Shown one piece after another: positions 36,428 through 48,225 of a stretch of DNA of 64,000 bases (its first letter is position 1; every line of letters starts with the position of its first letter). The notes beneath the pieces were generated by a model, which saw nothing but the letters and a program-made list of their open reading frames with translations, searched no databases and was not told where the DNA came from. The stretch comes from Chryseobacterium indologenes. GTDB lineage: Bacteria > Bacteroidota > Bacteroidia > Flavobacteriales > Weeksellaceae. Position numbers and translations under genes: made by a program. The stretch lies in the NCBI RefSeq assembly GCF_002025665.1, contig NZ_CP018786.1, positions 3,410,001 through 3,474,000 of the forward strand. The letters are read 5' to 3'.

Positions 36428-38432
36428 CTTCTTGATTTGTTTTTAAAAGTGACGATATACAATCAAAAACCTCCGTAAATACCTGAGGTAGATTAGCATT
36501 TATTTCTTCATCAGTCATAGACGATAAGACCTGAATATGGGTAGTTGGTTTTCCTCGGCCTAAAAAGTGGTAATTATACCAGATCATTAATTTTCGATCT
36601 TCCTCAGAGTAGGTAGCTGCGGTTGCTTTCTCTGATTTTAATGTAGCTTGGATGGCTACCTTCACTTTAGCATCAAATTTTTCAGCTTCAGTTGTTTCAT
36701 CTGGTATTTGAGGTCCTCCATTTTTTGGAATTGCTTTTCTATAAAATTCTGGATAATGTGTAAGCATTAGAAAATCCAAATCAAGAGGATTAGAATAGAA
36801 AATATTATACTTTCTCAAGTAATCCACCCAGCCATTCAAATTTTCAATTGAATCTTTTTCTGTCAAACTCCAGGTATGCATTTCTTTTAATGCATCATCA
36901 GAGAGTATACTTCCATCAGCCAACTTTAGAAGCTCTTCTTTTTTTACACCTATTTTAATTAATTGATTAAGTGCATATTTAATCCTTCCCCAACCGCCAC
37001 CTTCTCTTTCCACGTCTAAATCTAAGAGAGTAACATAAGGAATATGGAGTGTTTCTAACAATCTCCAAATATGATTTACAAATCGGTGGCCAAGTGGGGC
37101 AAAAGTGATAATATTGTCATCAAAATCAACTTCCATTACTTCCATAAGTCTATTGAAGATCACTTCTTCACTATCTCCTTCGCCAATTACAACCAATCTA
37201 GCAAAGTATAATTCGGGATAATTGTGAACAGCTTCCTTGACATACTTGTATGCATCATCTGTTTTCTCTGGAAGTAATATTTTATTTACTTCAGTTTCAA
37301 ATTTTTCCGTAATTCTAAAGTGAAGAATACTTTCCGGATTCAGCCTTTTAACGATCGCAGGTGTATGAGATGATAGTAAAACCTGTGAATTATCTTTACT
37401 TGCGATTTTTTTTAATATTTTTATTACCCTTCCTAAAAGCTGTGGAGCAATATGATTTTCGGGTTCTTCTATCGCTAATATTGTCAGAAGAGGCCTATTT
37501 ATTCCAATATTCTCTTCGTCATCATTTTCTGCTAATTTCTCTTCTATTTCCAGTAAGGCACATACCAGTGTTAAATAAAATAAAGAACGATAGCCCTCTC
37601 CCAGCTCATCAATCTGATAGGTTTTGTGGGTTCCGGTGGGACTAAAGGATATTTCAAGCTTTTTCAGAATGGAATCAAGATCGCTTCCTCCAAAGCCAAG
37701 AGTCGTATCTTTATAACGCTCATCTTTATGGAATTGTCTCCAATTTTCTGTAATAGATGTTTGTACGATATTAAAGTCTTCCAAACCTTTAAAAGCATCA
37801 TTTATATCTTTTATTTTTTCATCGAATTCTGATTTAAAAGTATCATTTGATTTTATCTTTTTTAAAACACGAAATAATATACTTCCAGATGCATATTTTA
37901 ATTGTTCAACAGGTCTACGTATTGCAGGAACATAAAGTATTTGTATCAGACGTTTTAAGTGATTAGGAAATATTTGTTTGGTGTCGTCACCTTCTACACT
38001 ACCTTCAGGAACTTTAATATAATAAACTTTACTATCAATTTCACCTTCAGGACCATAATCAGTTTTTATCCAAGAAGCTTCGAGTCTCAACCGGAGATAT
38101 GGAATGCTGTTTTCTTCATCAATTACCATATCGGTAAAAAAATGAGGAACTGCTTCCTGCTCTTCTTCGTCAAAATCAATTCTGGCTTCAATAGAAAGAG
38201 TCCTTTCAGTAATATCTTCAAGTTTTTCATCTTTGCCGATATGAAAATCTTGCCGGAAAATTTCCCTATCTGTTAAGGATTGTCCAAATAATTTTCTTAG
38301 TGCTTCAAGAGCAGTGGTTTTACCAGCACTATTGAGTCCAATAAAACCAACCAGTTTTTCATCAACAGGAATCTTAATTTCTTCTGGCCCAAATGATCTA
38401 AATCCTTTAATCTTTAAATTACTTATTTTCAT
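36408..38432 (-). CDS. gajA: Gabija GajA: OLD-family ATP-dependent endonuclease
   Basis: This 674-aa protein has an ABC/SMC-type ATPase half and a Toprim nuclease half. Visible are Walker A GLNSAGKTT (32-40), the signature region LGEGYRSLFYLTLVCALLEI (about 270-290), Walker B LAIEEPENHIAP (about 317-328), H-loop SSHTPAIVK, and Toprim acidic motifs LVVIGEGDSEEVIF (about 410-424) and LLDLDVEREG (about 467). GajA is a sequence-specific nicking endonuclease held inactive by ATP and released when phage growth depletes nucleotides. It overlaps gajB by 20 bp. A non-Gabija OLD-helicase pair is possible but less likely. Confidence 0.87.
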   Translation of the reverse strand: MKISNLKIKGFRSFGPEEIKIPVDEKLVGFIGLNSAGKTTALEALRKLFGQSLTDREIFRQDFHIGKDEKLEDITERTLSIEARIDFDEEEQEAVPHFFTDMVIDEENSIPYLRLRLEASWIKTDYGPEGEIDSKVYYIKVPEGSVEGDDTKQIFPNHLKRLIQILYVPAIRRPVEQLKYASGSILFRVLKKIKSNDTFKSEFDEKIKDINDAFKGLEDFNIVQTSITENWRQFHKDERYKDTTLGFGGSDLDSILKKLEISFSPTGTHKTYQIDELGEGYRSLFYLTLVCALLEIEEKLAENDDEENIGINRPLLTILAIEEPENHIAPQLLGRVIKILKKIASKDNSQVLLSSHTPAIVKRLNPESILHFRITEKFETEVNKILLPEKTDDAYKYVKEAVHNYPELYFARLVVIGEGDSEEVIFNRLMEVMEVDFDDNIITFAPLGHRFVNHIWRLLETLHIPYVTLLDLDVEREGGGWGRIKYALNQLIKIGVKKEELLKLADGSILSDDALKEMHTWSLTEKDSIENLNGWVDYLRKYNIFYSNPLDLDFLMLTHYPEFYRKAIPKNGGPQIPDETTEAEKFDAKVKVAIQATLKSEKATAATYSEEDRKLMIWYNYHFLGRGKPTTHIQVLSSMTDEEINANLPQVFTEVFDCISSLLKTNQEDEANQI

Positions 38433-38460
38433 AGTTATAATTTTTAAGTTTTTTTTAGTT

Positions 38461-41400
38461 CTAAACTCCCATCACCTCCACCTTACTTCTCCCGCTCTGC
38501 TGCTTGCTCACCTTTATCTGCACCGGGATCCGTTCCGTCATTTCCTGTACATGGGAGATCACGCCGACTTTACGGCCCTGGTTGTGGAGGCGTTCGAGGG
38601 CGTCCATGGCGATATTGAGCGTGTTGGGATCCAGCGAGCCGAAACCTTCATCGATAAATAAAGATTCCACTTTCATGCGGCTGGACGACAGGGAGGCAAG
38701 GCCCAAAGCCAAAGCCAGTGACACCAGGAAAGATTCTCCGCCGGAAAGTGAATACACCGTACGCACTTCGTCGCCCATGTCCTGATCCACCACCTGCAAA
38801 CCGAGCGATGCCGGAATGCGTTCGATCCGGTAGCGGCTGGTGAGCGCCTGCAAATGGATATTGGCATAACCAAGCAATACATCCAGCGTATATTCCTGCG
38901 CAATCTGGCGGAATTTCTTCCCATCAGCCGAACCGATAATATCGTTGAGCTTGGCCCAGTTTTCGGTAACAGTAGCCTGTTCCGAAATGCGTTTTAACAG
39001 GTCGCCGATTTTGTTTTTGTTAGCTTCGTCCTGCTGCAAGCGGAAACCGTTTTCCCCTTTTTTGTGCTTCTTTTCTTCCACTTCCGATCGGGCATTCGTG
39101 TGCAGGGTCATCAGTTCTTCGAGTGGTATTTCCGCGTTACTGTTTTTCTGATGACGGTCTAAAGCCTGTTTCCGTTCGGTAAGAATGCTGTTGGCTCTGG
39201 TCAGTTCCTCATCAATAGCTTGTAGTGCTAAACGTTCATTTTCGATCCAGTCATTTCCTAAAGCGAGTAATTGGTGAAGTTCTTCCAGGTTGAGCCATTG
39301 CTCATTTTTTTGATTATAATCGTTCAGCCAGTCCTGTATTTGGCGGGAAGTTTTCTGAATTGCTGCGTTCAATGCAGTTAAGGCGTTTGCCAGTTCCTCC
39401 TGGTGGGTGAGGATTTTGGTCTGTTCGATCGCCAAGGTTTGCTGTTTGGTTTTCAGTAGCGCTACATCTTCCTGTGCTTTGATAACCGCCTGTTTGAACT
39501 GAAGTTCCATTTCGTCGGCAGGCTGACCATCAAATAGGTTTTTACGTTGTCTAGTAAGATCCAGATACGATTGCTGTTGCGCACGGTGGATTTCGATTTT
39601 ACTACTGGCTTCCGTTTCCAGCGTTTTGGCTTGGCTTTCCAGCTCTTTCAGTGTGGCTTCGAGGGCTGCTTTTTCCCGGGTACGGACTTCCAGTTTTTCG
39701 GCTTGGGCTTTCCATTGTTGGGCAAAGGCGGTGATGCTTTCCACAAAGGTTTCCGGAGCTGCTTTCCAGTTGTTCATCCAGCCGGATATGGTAAAATATG
39801 GGGCAAGAAGCTGTTCAATTTCATCCAGATAGACGGTAGCCAGCTCCTGTTCACGCCTTGCCTGGCTGTGCTGCTCGTCATAAAGCGATAAGCTGTTTTG
39901 AAGGTCTTTCAGCTGTCCGGCAAGGGTATCGATATTTTCTTTCAGTTGATCTATTCCTGTTTTTGCGGCTTCCAATTCCTGCTTCTGCCCGGCATAGGCT
40001 TGTAACCGGGCAGAGAGATCGGCTTGTTTGGTTTTAAGGGTTTGTAATTGCGCTGTGATCCAGTCCGCTTTTCCGGCATCGGGAATATTCAAACTATTTT
40101 TGGCGATATCAGATTGTTCCCAGGTTTGCTTTTGGGTTGCCAGAGCTGATTCTTTAGCATGCATTTCTTCATTTCGCCGCTGAATATTTTGCTGTAGGGT
40201 GGTGCATTCCCGCTCCAGGGCATCATGACGGCTGTGGAGGCTGAGATGGTATTGTGTTTTCTCCTGGCTGGCTTTTTCCAGTTGGGCCAACACTTTTTCC
40301 AGTTGTGGATTTTGTATAGCGTAGGGATGATGGGTGCTGCCACATACCGGACAGGGTTTATCTTCCACCAAAGCTTCCCGGAGTGTTTCTACATTTTCAG
40401 CCGATGCCAGACGGGCCTGTTGCAGGAGCTGATCTGCGGTATCGCTTTCCGCTTTTGCTAAGGGGAGTTCTTGTTTGAGTTGTTGTAAAAGTTCTTGTCT
40501 GGTCTGATGATCGGCTTGTTCCTGTATGTGCTTATGCCGTAAGTTTTCCCATTCGGTCTGTGCATAATACAAAAGCTGCCATTGCGCCTGTGCCCTGACG
40601 GTTTCTTCTACTTTCTGATCGGTTTCGGTTTTATCGAGAGTTAAGCTTTCCATCGGAACGGAGTGTAACGCTTCGGACTTTGCCTCATACGTTTTCCGGT
40701 TTTCGTCCAGCAGTTGAAGCTGATTTTTCCAGCTGTCCTCAATGGTTTTCTGCTGCACTTCGGCCGCCTGGATTTTATCCTTTAACGCCACTAATTTTTC
40801 GGAAGAAGCTTTTTGGTTCTCCAACAGCTTTTGGGCATCTCCGAGTTTGGCGAGAATGAGGTCTGTATGCTCGGCAACAGGTTTGCGGGCTGCCTGTTCG
40901 GTTTGCCACTGCGTAATGCTTTCAATCTGTAAAACAAGATCGGTGAAGGCTTGCTGTTTTCCTTTTAAGATATCCTGATGTTTCCGATTCAGCCCGGCAG
41001 CTTTTTCAGCCTCTTCTTTCAGCCGGTCGACCTGTTCTTTTTTCTCTCCCAGCAAGGTATCCAGTTTGCGGGCTTCTTCCAATAGCGGTAGGGAATCGGT
41101 AAGGGCCTTGTTTTGAACGGAAAGTTGATGTTCTGACTGTTGAAGCTGCTTTTCAAGGCTTTCTTTTTGTTGCTGTAAGGAAATCAGGGTTTCCTTTACC
41201 GTTGCTAGTGCTGTTGTTTTAACGGTATGTTGTTCCTGTGACTGCGCCAAAGCGTCTGCCCAGCTTCGGGTTTGTTGTGCCTGTTCGGCCATTCGCAGAT
41301 GCCTGCTTCTCGGCAAGGCCGAATCTTTGTTTTCGGTTGCCTGCTGTACCATCAGGATGGCTTCATCGTGGCCCTGACTGTATTTGGCGAGCTGCTCATA

Positions 41401-42198
41401 CCAGCTAATTCCTGCGTTTAATCTTTCGATTTCTTTATCGAGGTCTGTGATCTGCCTCTCCAAAAGCGCCTGATCTGCCACCAGAACTTGCAGTTCTTCA
41501 TCGCTCAAGGTCAGAATGCCTTCTTTGTGCAACTGAAGGTCACGCAGCAACACTTCTTCTGCTTTATATTTTTCGTAAACCTTCCTGGAAATCTCGGAGT
41601 AGATATGGTTTCCGGTCAGCTTCTCAAGCAGGGAGGATTTCTCATCCCGGTTGGCTTTCATAAAAGCAGTAAAATCACCCTGCGCCAGTAATACCGAGCG
41701 GGTAAACTGTTCGAAATTTAACCCGACTAACCTTGCAATTTCACTGTAGGTTTCGGCTTTTCTTCCCGGAAGATCAACCTGATTGGAAATGTTTTTTAAG
41801 GTCACGGCATCCGACTGCATGCTTCCGTCGGCCCGGTTTCTGGCCCGTCGCACACTCCAGGTTGCCCGATAGTTTTGCCCGTCGATCCCTCTAAAATCCA
41901 CTTCTGCAAATCCATCTGCCGTACCGTCACGTAAGATACCGCGTACATCGCCCTGGCTCATAGTGCTATTTTGTACATCCTTTATTTCAATGCCCGTTTC
42001 TCCTCTTGCCTGAACGTATCGTGGTGTTTTACCATATAAGGCGAGGCACAACGCATCCAGTATGGTCGATTTCCCCGCTCCGGTAGCGCCGGTAATCGCA
42101 AAGATGCCCGCCGAACATAAGGGTTCTGCCGTAAAATCAATTTCGGTAGTGCCTTCCAGTGAAGCTAAATTTTTAATGCGTATGGCTAATATCTTCAT
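38461..42198 (-). CDS. sbcC: Exonuclease subunit SbcC (Rad50-like ATPase)
   Basis: This 1245-aa SMC/Rad50-family protein has Walker A GATGAGKST (about 37-45) and two very long coiled coils around a zinc hook CPVCGSTHHPY (about 614-624). The C-terminal head has signature YSLSGGESFLVSLALALGL (about 1147) and Walker B SLFIDEGFGSLDP (about 1180). With SbcD it cleaves hairpins and DNA ends. ATG 42198 is chosen because MKILAIRIKNLASLEG is the family N-terminus and it follows the sbcD stop by 1 bp. Being inside a mobile defence island is unusual for SbcCD; a second chromosomal copy may exist. Confidence 0.92.
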   Translation of the reverse strand: MKILAIRIKNLASLEGTTEIDFTAEPLCSAGIFAITGATGAGKSTILDALCLALYGKTPRYVQARGETGIEIKDVQNSTMSQGDVRGILRDGTADGFAEVDFRGIDGQNYRATWSVRRARNRADGSMQSDAVTLKNISNQVDLPGRKAETYSEIARLVGLNFEQFTRSVLLAQGDFTAFMKANRDEKSSLLEKLTGNHIYSEISRKVYEKYKAEEVLLRDLQLHKEGILTLSDEELQVLVADQALLERQITDLDKEIERLNAGISWYEQLAKYSQGHDEAILMVQQATENKDSALPRSRHLRMAEQAQQTRSWADALAQSQEQHTVKTTALATVKETLISLQQQKESLEKQLQQSEHQLSVQNKALTDSLPLLEEARKLDTLLGEKKEQVDRLKEEAEKAAGLNRKHQDILKGKQQAFTDLVLQIESITQWQTEQAARKPVAEHTDLILAKLGDAQKLLENQKASSEKLVALKDKIQAAEVQQKTIEDSWKNQLQLLDENRKTYEAKSEALHSVPMESLTLDKTETDQKVEETVRAQAQWQLLYYAQTEWENLRHKHIQEQADHQTRQELLQQLKQELPLAKAESDTADQLLQQARLASAENVETLREALVEDKPCPVCGSTHHPYAIQNPQLEKVLAQLEKASQEKTQYHLSLHSRHDALERECTTLQQNIQRRNEEMHAKESALATQKQTWEQSDIAKNSLNIPDAGKADWITAQLQTLKTKQADLSARLQAYAGQKQELEAAKTGIDQLKENIDTLAGQLKDLQNSLSLYDEQHSQARREQELATVYLDEIEQLLAPYFTISGWMNNWKAAPETFVESITAFAQQWKAQAEKLEVRTREKAALEATLKELESQAKTLETEASSKIEIHRAQQQSYLDLTRQRKNLFDGQPADEMELQFKQAVIKAQEDVALLKTKQQTLAIEQTKILTHQEELANALTALNAAIQKTSRQIQDWLNDYNQKNEQWLNLEELHQLLALGNDWIENERLALQAIDEELTRANSILTERKQALDRHQKNSNAEIPLEELMTLHTNARSEVEEKKHKKGENGFRLQQDEANKNKIGDLLKRISEQATVTENWAKLNDIIGSADGKKFRQIAQEYTLDVLLGYANIHLQALTSRYRIERIPASLGLQVVDQDMGDEVRTVYSLSGGESFLVSLALALGLASLSSSRMKVESLFIDEGFGSLDPNTLNIAMDALERLHNQGRKVGVISHVQEMTERIPVQIKVSKQQSGRSKVEVMGV

Positions 42199-42199
42199 G

Positions 42200-43435
42200 T
42201 TATCCGGCGTTTTGGTTGATTTCCTGCGCCACCTGTTGGAACAATTGCATGATTTCCTGTGGTACTTCGCTCTGGTATCTGGATTGGTAGGCTTTATCGA
42301 AAACATCAATGGGCTGCAGTTCATTCAGCTTTTCAGCGGTGATGAGTTCGGGTGTTGCTGCGGCAGCGGACGGATATTGGGCATCGATTTTAGCCAATCG
42401 TACCGCTTTACCAGCCAGGGCGGTTTCTATTTTATGACGTAAAGCAGGCTCGGGTCCATCGAGTAGTACACGGACTTGTAGATAAGGCAGGTTTTCCATG
42501 CCGGCAACCAACTCTGGCAATTGCTCCAACTGGGCAATGACTTCATGCAAAGGCTGATGCTGATGTGGAATTCTTTGCAATGGCACAAATACCGGAATTT
42601 CAATCGCCTTCAGATTGCTGATTTCCTGATCGAGATCAAAAACAATCACCTGATGTATGTAATGAATTTCTGAAAAGGACATCGGCAAGGGACTGCCACA
42701 GTAGCGGATGTGTTCCTTTCCGCCTATTTTCTGCGCCTTGTGGATGTGTCCCAACGCAACGTATTTGATATCGGAATGAAAAGCACTCGCTGAAATACAT
42801 TCCACACCGCCCATGATCAGCCTTTCGGTTTTATCCAGATCGGTAATTTCTGCCTGCTGCGTATGCAGGTGTCCCATGGCAATAATAGGCTGGTCTTCCG
42901 TGCTGTATTGTTGGGCATACGCAAAGGCTTCCTGATATAAAGCCGCGACGCCTTCGGTGTAGGGATTGGCACAATCGGCAATGGCAGGATAATCACCCAT
43001 CCGCAGGAACGGAATGGCCAGGCAAAAAGCTTTTATCGCTCCGGAAGCATCATGTATTTTAACCAGTAGTTTTTCGTAATCAATGTTTCCCACTGCATCT
43101 TTTTCTACCAGGCCGATAATGTGAACATTAGAGGATTCCAGTAGAGGTTTCGGTGCTTCCAGTCGTGCCGCCGAATCATGGTTACCTGCCGTAATCATGA
43201 TCTGCAGATGAGGCACTGCTCTGGTCGCTTCATTTAGGAAGCGGTAGAACATCCTCACCGAGGCTGCCGACGGATTGGAACTATCGAAGATATCACCACT
43301 GATCAGCAAGACTTCAATGTTTTCAGTTAATAAAATTTCTACCAGCCAGTTCAGAAACTGCTGATGCTCGTAGCTGCGGTCGTATTCGTGAAACAGCTGG
43401 CCAATGTGCCAGTCTGCGGTATGTAGAAATTTCAT
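42200..43435 (-). CDS. sbcD: Exonuclease subunit SbcD (Mre11-like nuclease)
   Basis: This is a 411-aa Mre11-family phosphoesterase with all metal motifs: HTADWHIGQLFHEYDR, LLISGDIFDSSNPS, MITAGNHDSAARL, MGHLHTQ and LGHIHKAQKIGG, followed by the SbcD C-terminal capping domain. Together with SbcC it makes an ATP-dependent double-strand exonuclease and hairpin endonuclease that can degrade palindromic or end-exposed invading DNA. It is the first gene of the minus-strand block in the island. Roughly 250 bp of AT-rich DNA upstream (43436-43686) should hold the promoter. Confidence 0.93.
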   Translation of the reverse strand: MKFLHTADWHIGQLFHEYDRSYEHQQFLNWLVEILLTENIEVLLISGDIFDSSNPSAASVRMFYRFLNEATRAVPHLQIMITAGNHDSAARLEAPKPLLESSNVHIIGLVEKDAVGNIDYEKLLVKIHDASGAIKAFCLAIPFLRMGDYPAIADCANPYTEGVAALYQEAFAYAQQYSTEDQPIIAMGHLHTQQAEITDLDKTERLIMGGVECISASAFHSDIKYVALGHIHKAQKIGGKEHIRYCGSPLPMSFSEIHYIHQVIVFDLDQEISNLKAIEIPVFVPLQRIPHQHQPLHEVIAQLEQLPELVAGMENLPYLQVRVLLDGPEPALRHKIETALAGKAVRLAKIDAQYPSAAAATPELITAEKLNELQPIDVFDKAYQSRYQSEVPQEIMQLFQQVAQEINQNAG

Positions 43436-43686
43436 AATACAGTTTTAGGACGGTTAATCTGTATCCCAATAAATTAGGGATACGTGCAGACCTGACTTGC
43501 CTGTTAATCTCCGGACAAATCATTCCATGCTTTTGATGAAGCAGGCTGTTAAATTAAAGAGGATTGTATATTTGGTTTTTCATAGTGAAAGTTATTAGTT
43601 GATGCAATTTAATAATTAATTCAAAACCACTACTAAAATTCAAGCAATTTTGCATGCTCTTCACAAATTCTTTAAGCTTTATCAAA

Positions 43687-44315
43687 ATATCGGGCTAAAC
43701 TACTTATATAAAACAAGATGGGTTTACGGAAAACAGTAAGGAAATGATGTATATTTTTATACGGAATGAAGATAACAATATTTATATAGAATATGGACCA
43801 ATTTTGAAAAGCAATAAAGAACATGGCAAAAAAAATCATCGTGCAATTGGTGTCTATGGGATGCATGCAAAGATATTAAACAACGTAGAAAGTTTAAGGA
43901 AAGCTTTAAAGGTAAAGCCTGAACGATACGGTTTACTAGATAAACCGTATCTTATTGCAATAAATGCAGTTGATATATTGGCTCTAGATAAGGATTATGT
44001 AATGGATTGCTTGATGGGTTCAACATGTATCGTACCGAAATTAATTACCAACCAAAATGCTTTTCAGGAATTTCGGGAGCATGACGGATTTTTTACAGGT
44101 AGAAATGACAAAGGTCAGAATACGCGGTAAGTGCAGCAATGATCACCAGAATACATCCAAGTAATTGGAGGGATTCAGATTATTGGATTTTTGAAAATGA
44201 AATGGCAATACTTCCTATAAATTTAAGGAATTCATCACTAATCACCAGATTTATTCAAGATGGTATAATTTATAGAACCAGCGGGAAATCCTTTGGTGAT
44301 ATCATTGTTTACTGA
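43687..44315 (+). pseudogene. Degenerate gene, 3' remnant with a frameshift, unknown family
   Basis: An open frame from about 43687 (no good start; first ATG 43744) encodes TENSKEMMYIFIRNEDNN through a segment with YGMHAKI and STCIVPK, ending at TAA 44128. Two bases out of frame, immediately at that stop, coding continues as VSAAMITRIHPSNWRDSDYW to TGA 44313-44315 (FGDIIVY). The two halves read as one protein tail interrupted by a single indel, with the 5' part of the gene missing. I do not recognise a characterised family. It lies just inside the right end of element 1, as decayed cargo. Confidence 0.65.
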
Positions 44316-44476
44316 AATGATCTTACTGACATTGAGATCGATTTGAAATGTCTTTTCAATTAATATTGAGTTATTTTTAAAATATCACTACCTTTGTAAT
44401 AAATATTATTAGTTTGTGGGATTCTGTTACCCCATTGTCCCTCAGAAAGCATAAATATCTGTTTATCAGTTATTTT

Positions 44477-44500
44477 TACTTTCTGTATCGGGAAGTAAAT
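44477..44500 (+). repeat. Internal att site (copy of the mnmE 3' end) between elements 1 and 2
   Basis: These 24 bp read TFCIGK-stop in the mnmE frame without any mnmE upstream. They share TGTATCGGGAA exactly with the mnmE terminus and TTTACTTTCTGTATCGG with the distal copy at 50341. The site marks the right end of element 1 and the left end of element 2. It also closely resembles the 18-bp att core of SGI1 at trmE, as I recall it, which is expected since both encode the conserved FCIGK terminus. Confidence 0.8.
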
Positions 44501-45085
44501 ATATGTTTATTTTAGTTGAGAGATTAACTTTTATTACAGATATTATATTAAAGACGGAGATATTATTTAAATAAATTCTAGAAGTCAGCTTGATAATTTC
44601 CTGAATAATCTATCTTGATGACAATTTTTCAGTCGTCACTTCCTCAGACTACTCGTTTTTTCAAAACGATTGTCATTCGTTGCTCCTTTATTCAAAATTT
44701 ACGTTTATAATCAAAAGCCCGGTATTGTTATATACCGGGTTTATATTAATTATATATCATTAGAATAGCGTTAGTACACTATTTTGAATTTCAATTGGCT
44801 TCTTAGAATTAAGCATTCTTCCATTAAGACCAATCCTTCTATTCCATTTTCTGAATATATTTCATAATTTATTTGCAAGCGAAAACCACATTAAAAAAAA
44901 TTATTTTTAGCATTTTACCTCTCTTGTTTTTTTTGATATACATTTTGGGGAATTTATATTTAGAAGTTATTTGAAAGATTGAATATAAATATGCATTAAT
45001 AATCATAAATTTGAAAAAAAAGAAATTAAATTTGTATTTGTCGAATTAACGTTGATAGATAAATAAAATTTTAGGATTACAGTTT
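44501..45085. other. Noncoding left arm of element 2
   Basis: The 585 bp are AT-rich with no intact gene. No excisionase or integrase-like coding remnant was identified, although this is where they would be expected. It contains one strong hairpin (44717-44741). Confidence 0.5.
44715..44745. terminator. Strong hairpin, probable terminator
   Basis: CCCGGTAT (44718-44725) and ATACCGGG (44732-44739) form a perfect GC-capped stem, flanked by AAAAG on the left and TTTATATT on the right, so it could terminate in either direction. It may insulate the element 2 operon from upstream transcription. Confidence 0.55.
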
Positions 45086-48211
<3,126 letters not shown>

Positions 48212-48225
48212 TTTATTTCTTAAAA

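Larger units (their letters stand above)
24474..44500 (+). mobile_element. Element 1: mnmE-targeted defence island (integrase, Wadjet, Gabija, SbcCD)
   Basis: The region is bounded by the mnmE 3' end (24474-24497) and a copy of the same sequence (44477-44500). It contains the recombinase genes at its left end and a block of eight co-directional genes on the minus strand: sbcD, sbcC, gajA, gajB, jetA, jetB, jetC, jetD. No conjugation, replication or phage structural genes are visible, so it is an integrative element without its own transfer machinery. Composition is mosaic: Wadjet and SbcCD are GC-rich compared with the AT-rich Gabija and integrase segments. Confidence 0.75.

Noticed and set aside
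44590..44700. Possible coding remnant (reverse strand, ending IVIKIDYSGNYQADF) left of the element 2 operon
   Set aside because: Too short and interrupted to assign; no integrase or excisionase motif is present.
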